64,000 nt of DNA from Siphonodentalium dalli (lineage: Eukaryota > Mollusca > Scaphopoda > Gadilida > Siphonodentaliidae). How positions within the stretch are numbered: the first letter of the stretch is position 1; every line of letters starts with the position of its first letter. Shown piece after piece: positions 60,992-64,000 of this stretch. The stretch spans positions 196,648,935 through 196,712,934 of the forward strand of contig CP136061.1 of NCBI GenBank assembly GCA_032622095.1. Direction: 5' to 3'. The notes beneath the pieces are model-generated. The model did not search any database and was not told the DNA's origin. It saw only the letters and a program-made list of their open reading frames with translations. Both the position numbers and the translations under genes were made by a program.

Positions 60992-61271
60992 TGTATATAC
61001 GGCATATACCGCGTTCTAGGGACTGTGTCACAGACATGTCCAACTATTTTCAAATTTTCGCACAGAAGTGAAATAAACGCTGTTTATTTCTACATGTACC
61101 ATACCAGGATTAGAACAGGAGTAGACCACGTGCAAATGATTGTTTTTGTTTGGAACCCAAACTTCGTGTTCAAAGTTGTATTTGTTATCACTTCAATGCG
61201 TCTTTCAAAAATGCTCGTAACAAGGTAGTTCAACTATCTATCGACCTATAAGATGCAGCGAAAAGCGTATA

Positions 61272-63121
61272 TCTCATATATATTTTGAACACCTCTGTTC
61301 GTATGTTTGTTTGTATGTTTGTGTGTATGTCATTGATACAAATCTACGATTCTCGACCGATCGGGACAAAACTTGGTACATGTGTGTAGTTTGACCAGGC
61401 GGTGGACGTTGTCGTATTGGCGAGCCCGCGCGGCGCCCGTGCAGCGCATGCGCAGACGAGATCTCGGAAACGGGTGGATCTATCGACTTGAAATTTGCTA
61501 TGTGAATGTATCTTGCCCCGGATACGAATTTTATCGCGTCGCCGAGCCCGTGCGACGCCAGCTTCGCGCATGCGCAGACGAGATCTCGGAAACGGGTGGA
61601 GCTATCGACTTGAAATTTGGTATGTGAATGTATATTGCCCCGGATACGAATTTTATCGGGTCGCCGAGCCCGTGCGACGCCATCTTCGCGCGTGCGCAGA
61701 CGAGATCTCGGAAACGGGTCGAGCTATCGACTTGAAATTTGGTATGTGAATGTATCTTGCCCCGGATACGAATTTTATCGGGTCGCCGAGCCGGTGCGAC
61801 GCCAGCTTCGCGCATGCGCAGACCAGATCTTGGAAACGGGTAGAGCTATCGACTTGAAATTTCGGGCTGGGTAGAGCTATCGACTTGAAATTTGGTTTTT
61901 GAATAGCCCGGACAACGTCGGGCTCATCGGCTAATCTCATATATATTTTGAAGACCTCTGTATGTCTGTCTGTTTGTTTGTCTGTCTGTCTGTCATTAAT
62001 ACAAATCTACGATTCTCGACCGATCGGGACGAAACTTGGTACGTGTGTGTAGTTTGACCAGGCGGTCGTCGTTGTCGTGTTGGCGAGCCCGTGCGACGCC
62101 CGTACAGCGAATGCGCAGACGAGATCTCGGAAACGGGTGGAGGTATCGACTTGAAATTTGCTATGTGAATGTATCTTGCCCCGGATACGAATTTTATCGG
62201 GTCGCCGAGCCCGTGCGACGCCAGCTTCGCGCATGCGCAGACGAGATCTCGGAAACGGGTGGAGCTATCGACTTGAAATTTGCTATGTGAATGTATCTTG
62301 CCCCGGATACGAATTTTATCGGGTCACCGAGCCCGTGCGACGCCAGCTTCGCGCATGCGCAGACGAGATCTCGGAAACGGGTGGAGCTATCGACTTGAAA
62401 TTTGGTATGTGAATGTATCTTGCCCCGGATACGAATTTGATCGGGTCGCCGAGCCCGTGCGACGCCAGCTAAGCGCATGCGCAGACCAGATCTCGGAAAC
62501 GGGTCGAGCTATCGACTTGAAATTTGGTTTTTGAATAGCCCGGACAACGTCGGGCTCATCGGCTAGTCTCATATATATTTTGAACACCTCTGTTTGTCTG
62601 TATGTATGTTTGTTTGTCATTTATACAAATCTACGATTCTCGACCGATCGGGACGAAACTTGGTACGTGTGTGTAGTTTGACCAGGCGGTGGACGTTGTC
62701 ATATTGGCGAGCCCGTGCGACGCCAGTTTCGCGCATGCGCAGACGAAATCTCGGAAACGGGTGGAGCTATCGACTTGAAATTTGGTATGTGAATGTATCT
62801 TGCCCCGGATACGAATTTTATCGGGTCGCCGAGCCCGTGCGACGACAGCTTCGCGCATGCGCAGACCAGATCTCGGAAACGGATGGAGCTATCGACTTGA
62901 AGTTTGTTTTTTGAATAGCCCGGACAATGTAGAATTTTATCGGGTCGCCGAGCACGTGCGACGCCAGCTTCGCGCATGCACAGACCAGATCTCGGAAACG
63001 GGTGGAGCTATCGACTTGAAATTTGGTTTTTGAATAGCCCGGACAACGTCGGGCTGGGTAGAGCTATCGACTTGAAATTTGGTTTTTTAATAGCCCGGAC
63101 AACGTCGGGCTCATCGGCTAG
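61272..63121 (+). mobile_element. Head-to-tail array of three Helitron-like elements (complete copy)
   Basis: The units are 61272-61934, 61935-62566 and 62567-63121, each starting TCTCATATATATTTTG and ending with the GC hairpin and CGGCTA(A/G). Internally each has a GTCT/GTTT tract and 122-bp core units. The outer flanks are A (61271) and T (63122). 61674-63121 is the same DNA as 1-1448, with substitutions at 62110 (C to A) and 62931 (T to A). Head-to-tail arrays fit rolling-circle transposition (family knowledge). Confidence 0.75.
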
Positions 63122-64000
63122 TTATTATATATATGTATTTTGGAGCGCAGCCGCCAAGTGACTTTAATTTATTATTGGTATAACTCTCCAGTAACGAAAT
63201 ATCGTGTGTTAAAACATCTGGTTATAAACATTACATCGTATGTTATATGCCATAACATGCAGTGATACATTCATTATTAATTCATAGCTGGACACTGGAC
63301 ATCGTGGCACAGTGGTTACTGCAGTGTCACATGCGGCAAAGGTTCTGAGACAATAACACGGTTTTGCAGTGGCGGAATCAATTGTCTTGGCTCACCATTC
63401 AGCAGTCAATATTGCCACCGAGAGCCATGTGGTGAGTCTAGCTATATCTACTGTTGTGTGCAGAGAACGTCAAACTTGTTATAAGATTCACATGCCCTGC
63501 AGTTTACTACACATGTCGGGACATTGAAGATCTCTAATTCGGCGTAATTCTATAGGAATTTGATTACTAAATTCGATTCCAGCTGGAATAGAATTTAGTG
63601 CACGATGTTAATAAATTTCGTATACAATTTCGACGAATTTGAGATCCATTTTAGCTAATCACATTTTAGCAAGGAAAAACGATATCGAAACGGCTGGCAG
63701 TTAAACACAAATTAATATTGATTTCCTTATCACAACCAAAGAGGAAGTATAAGAAGCCTTCAAGAACAAATATAGTTCCATTTTAAATGTGTCTTTCATC
63801 AAAATTGTTCAATAACATTTATCACCCATGTCTATCTCACAGGCAACACTAAATAACCCAACACAAACTGAATATCATAACTATATTCTAATTAACATAA
63901 TACTAATTCCGGCGCATTATTTAATAGTATTTTCGAACCGATGCTGTGTTATTGATGTAAGTTGGTACATTTCAGCCCATCAACCAAGTTTTTTCTGAGA
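63122..64000 (+). repeat. Right end of the 61.7-kb direct repeat (matches 1449-2327)
   Basis: Every base I compared from 63122 to 64000 equals 1449-2327, including the TSP1 exon and the palindromic dispersed repeat (63529-63923). The match continues to the window edge, so its right limit is unknown. Confidence 0.9.
63288..63431 (+). CDS. Exon: TSP1 repeat 1 of the second gene copy
   Basis: It is identical to 1615-1758, with the same acceptor, GTGAGT donor, W-x-x-W, C-S-V-T-C-G-x-G and six cysteines. Its position after the signal-peptide exon (49691) and candidate exon (59394) gives the 5' structure that the first copy lacks in this window. The rest of this copy lies right of the window. Confidence 0.85.

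Larger units (their letters stand above)
59562..61271 (+). other. Presumed intron: tandem and palindromic cluster plus unremarkable DNA
   Basis: 59600-60390 shows nothing clear. 60419-60992 is dense in short tandem and mirrored repeats (see separate entries). 61000-61271 is plain DNA leading to the Helitron-like array. The overlapping ORFs at 60393-60728 and 60848-61228 arise from these repeats. Confidence 0.45.

Noticed and set aside
60393-61228. ORFs of 85-126 codons near the tandem and hairpin cluster
   Set aside because: They are generated by the 41-bp units and by both arms of the hairpin, which yield similar text on both strands.

Overview
The window looks like nuclear DNA of a marine invertebrate animal. 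It is AT-rich, has split extracellular-protein exons with consensus splice sites, multi-kilobase introns, non-LTR retrotransposons, many TTAA-flanked inverted-repeat elements and Helitron-like repeats with GTCT microsatellites near one end. GTCT-bearing elements with tandem cores of 120-130 bp resemble the pearl/DINE-type repeats known from bivalves and insects. A mollusc or another lophotrochozoan is therefore possible, but the sequence alone does not prove it.

Host gene. On the + strand I can assemble most of one gene from exons that all join in phase 1: four thrombospondin type-1 (TSP1) exons (1615-1758, 7443-7583, 12714-12848, 14599-14754), a 10-cysteine exon with several N-glycosylation sequons (16673-16960), and a last exon (19018-19172) that ends in a short hydrophobic tail like a GPI-anchor signal. 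The first exons of this copy lie left of the window. A signal-peptide exon at 49691-49751 (phase 1, perfect donor), a candidate Arg/Ser-rich exon at 59394-59561 and a TSP1 exon at 63288-63431 form the 5' part of a second copy running off the right edge. The inferred product is a secreted or GPI-anchored, C-mannosylatable, TSP1-repeat cell-surface protein.

Large-scale structure. Bases 1-2327 recur at 61674-64000 with two substitutions seen (437/62110 and 1258/62931). The window thus spans about one period of a 61,673-bp direct repeat: either a very recent tandem duplication of the TSP1 gene or an assembly overlap.

Everything else is mobile or repetitive DNA. 1-1448 and 61272-63121 hold head-to-tail Helitron-like elements with 122-bp tandem cores. 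3014-5974 and 50630-53107 are two copies of a longer Helitron-like family. 29669-30543 and 54755-55481 hold elements with cores of about 131 bp. 20373-26201 is a large foldback element containing a second foldback element and a minisatellite. 34130-42060 is a broken pair of inverted arms invaded by a TTAA/CCCTTT (piggyBac-like) element that itself carries a nearly intact LINE (37903-41040, one stop codon). 43819-46082 is an inverted-repeat element flanked by TATA. Between these are small MITEs, hairpins, LINE 3' ends and local tandem duplications. I saw no tRNA, rRNA or CRISPR array.
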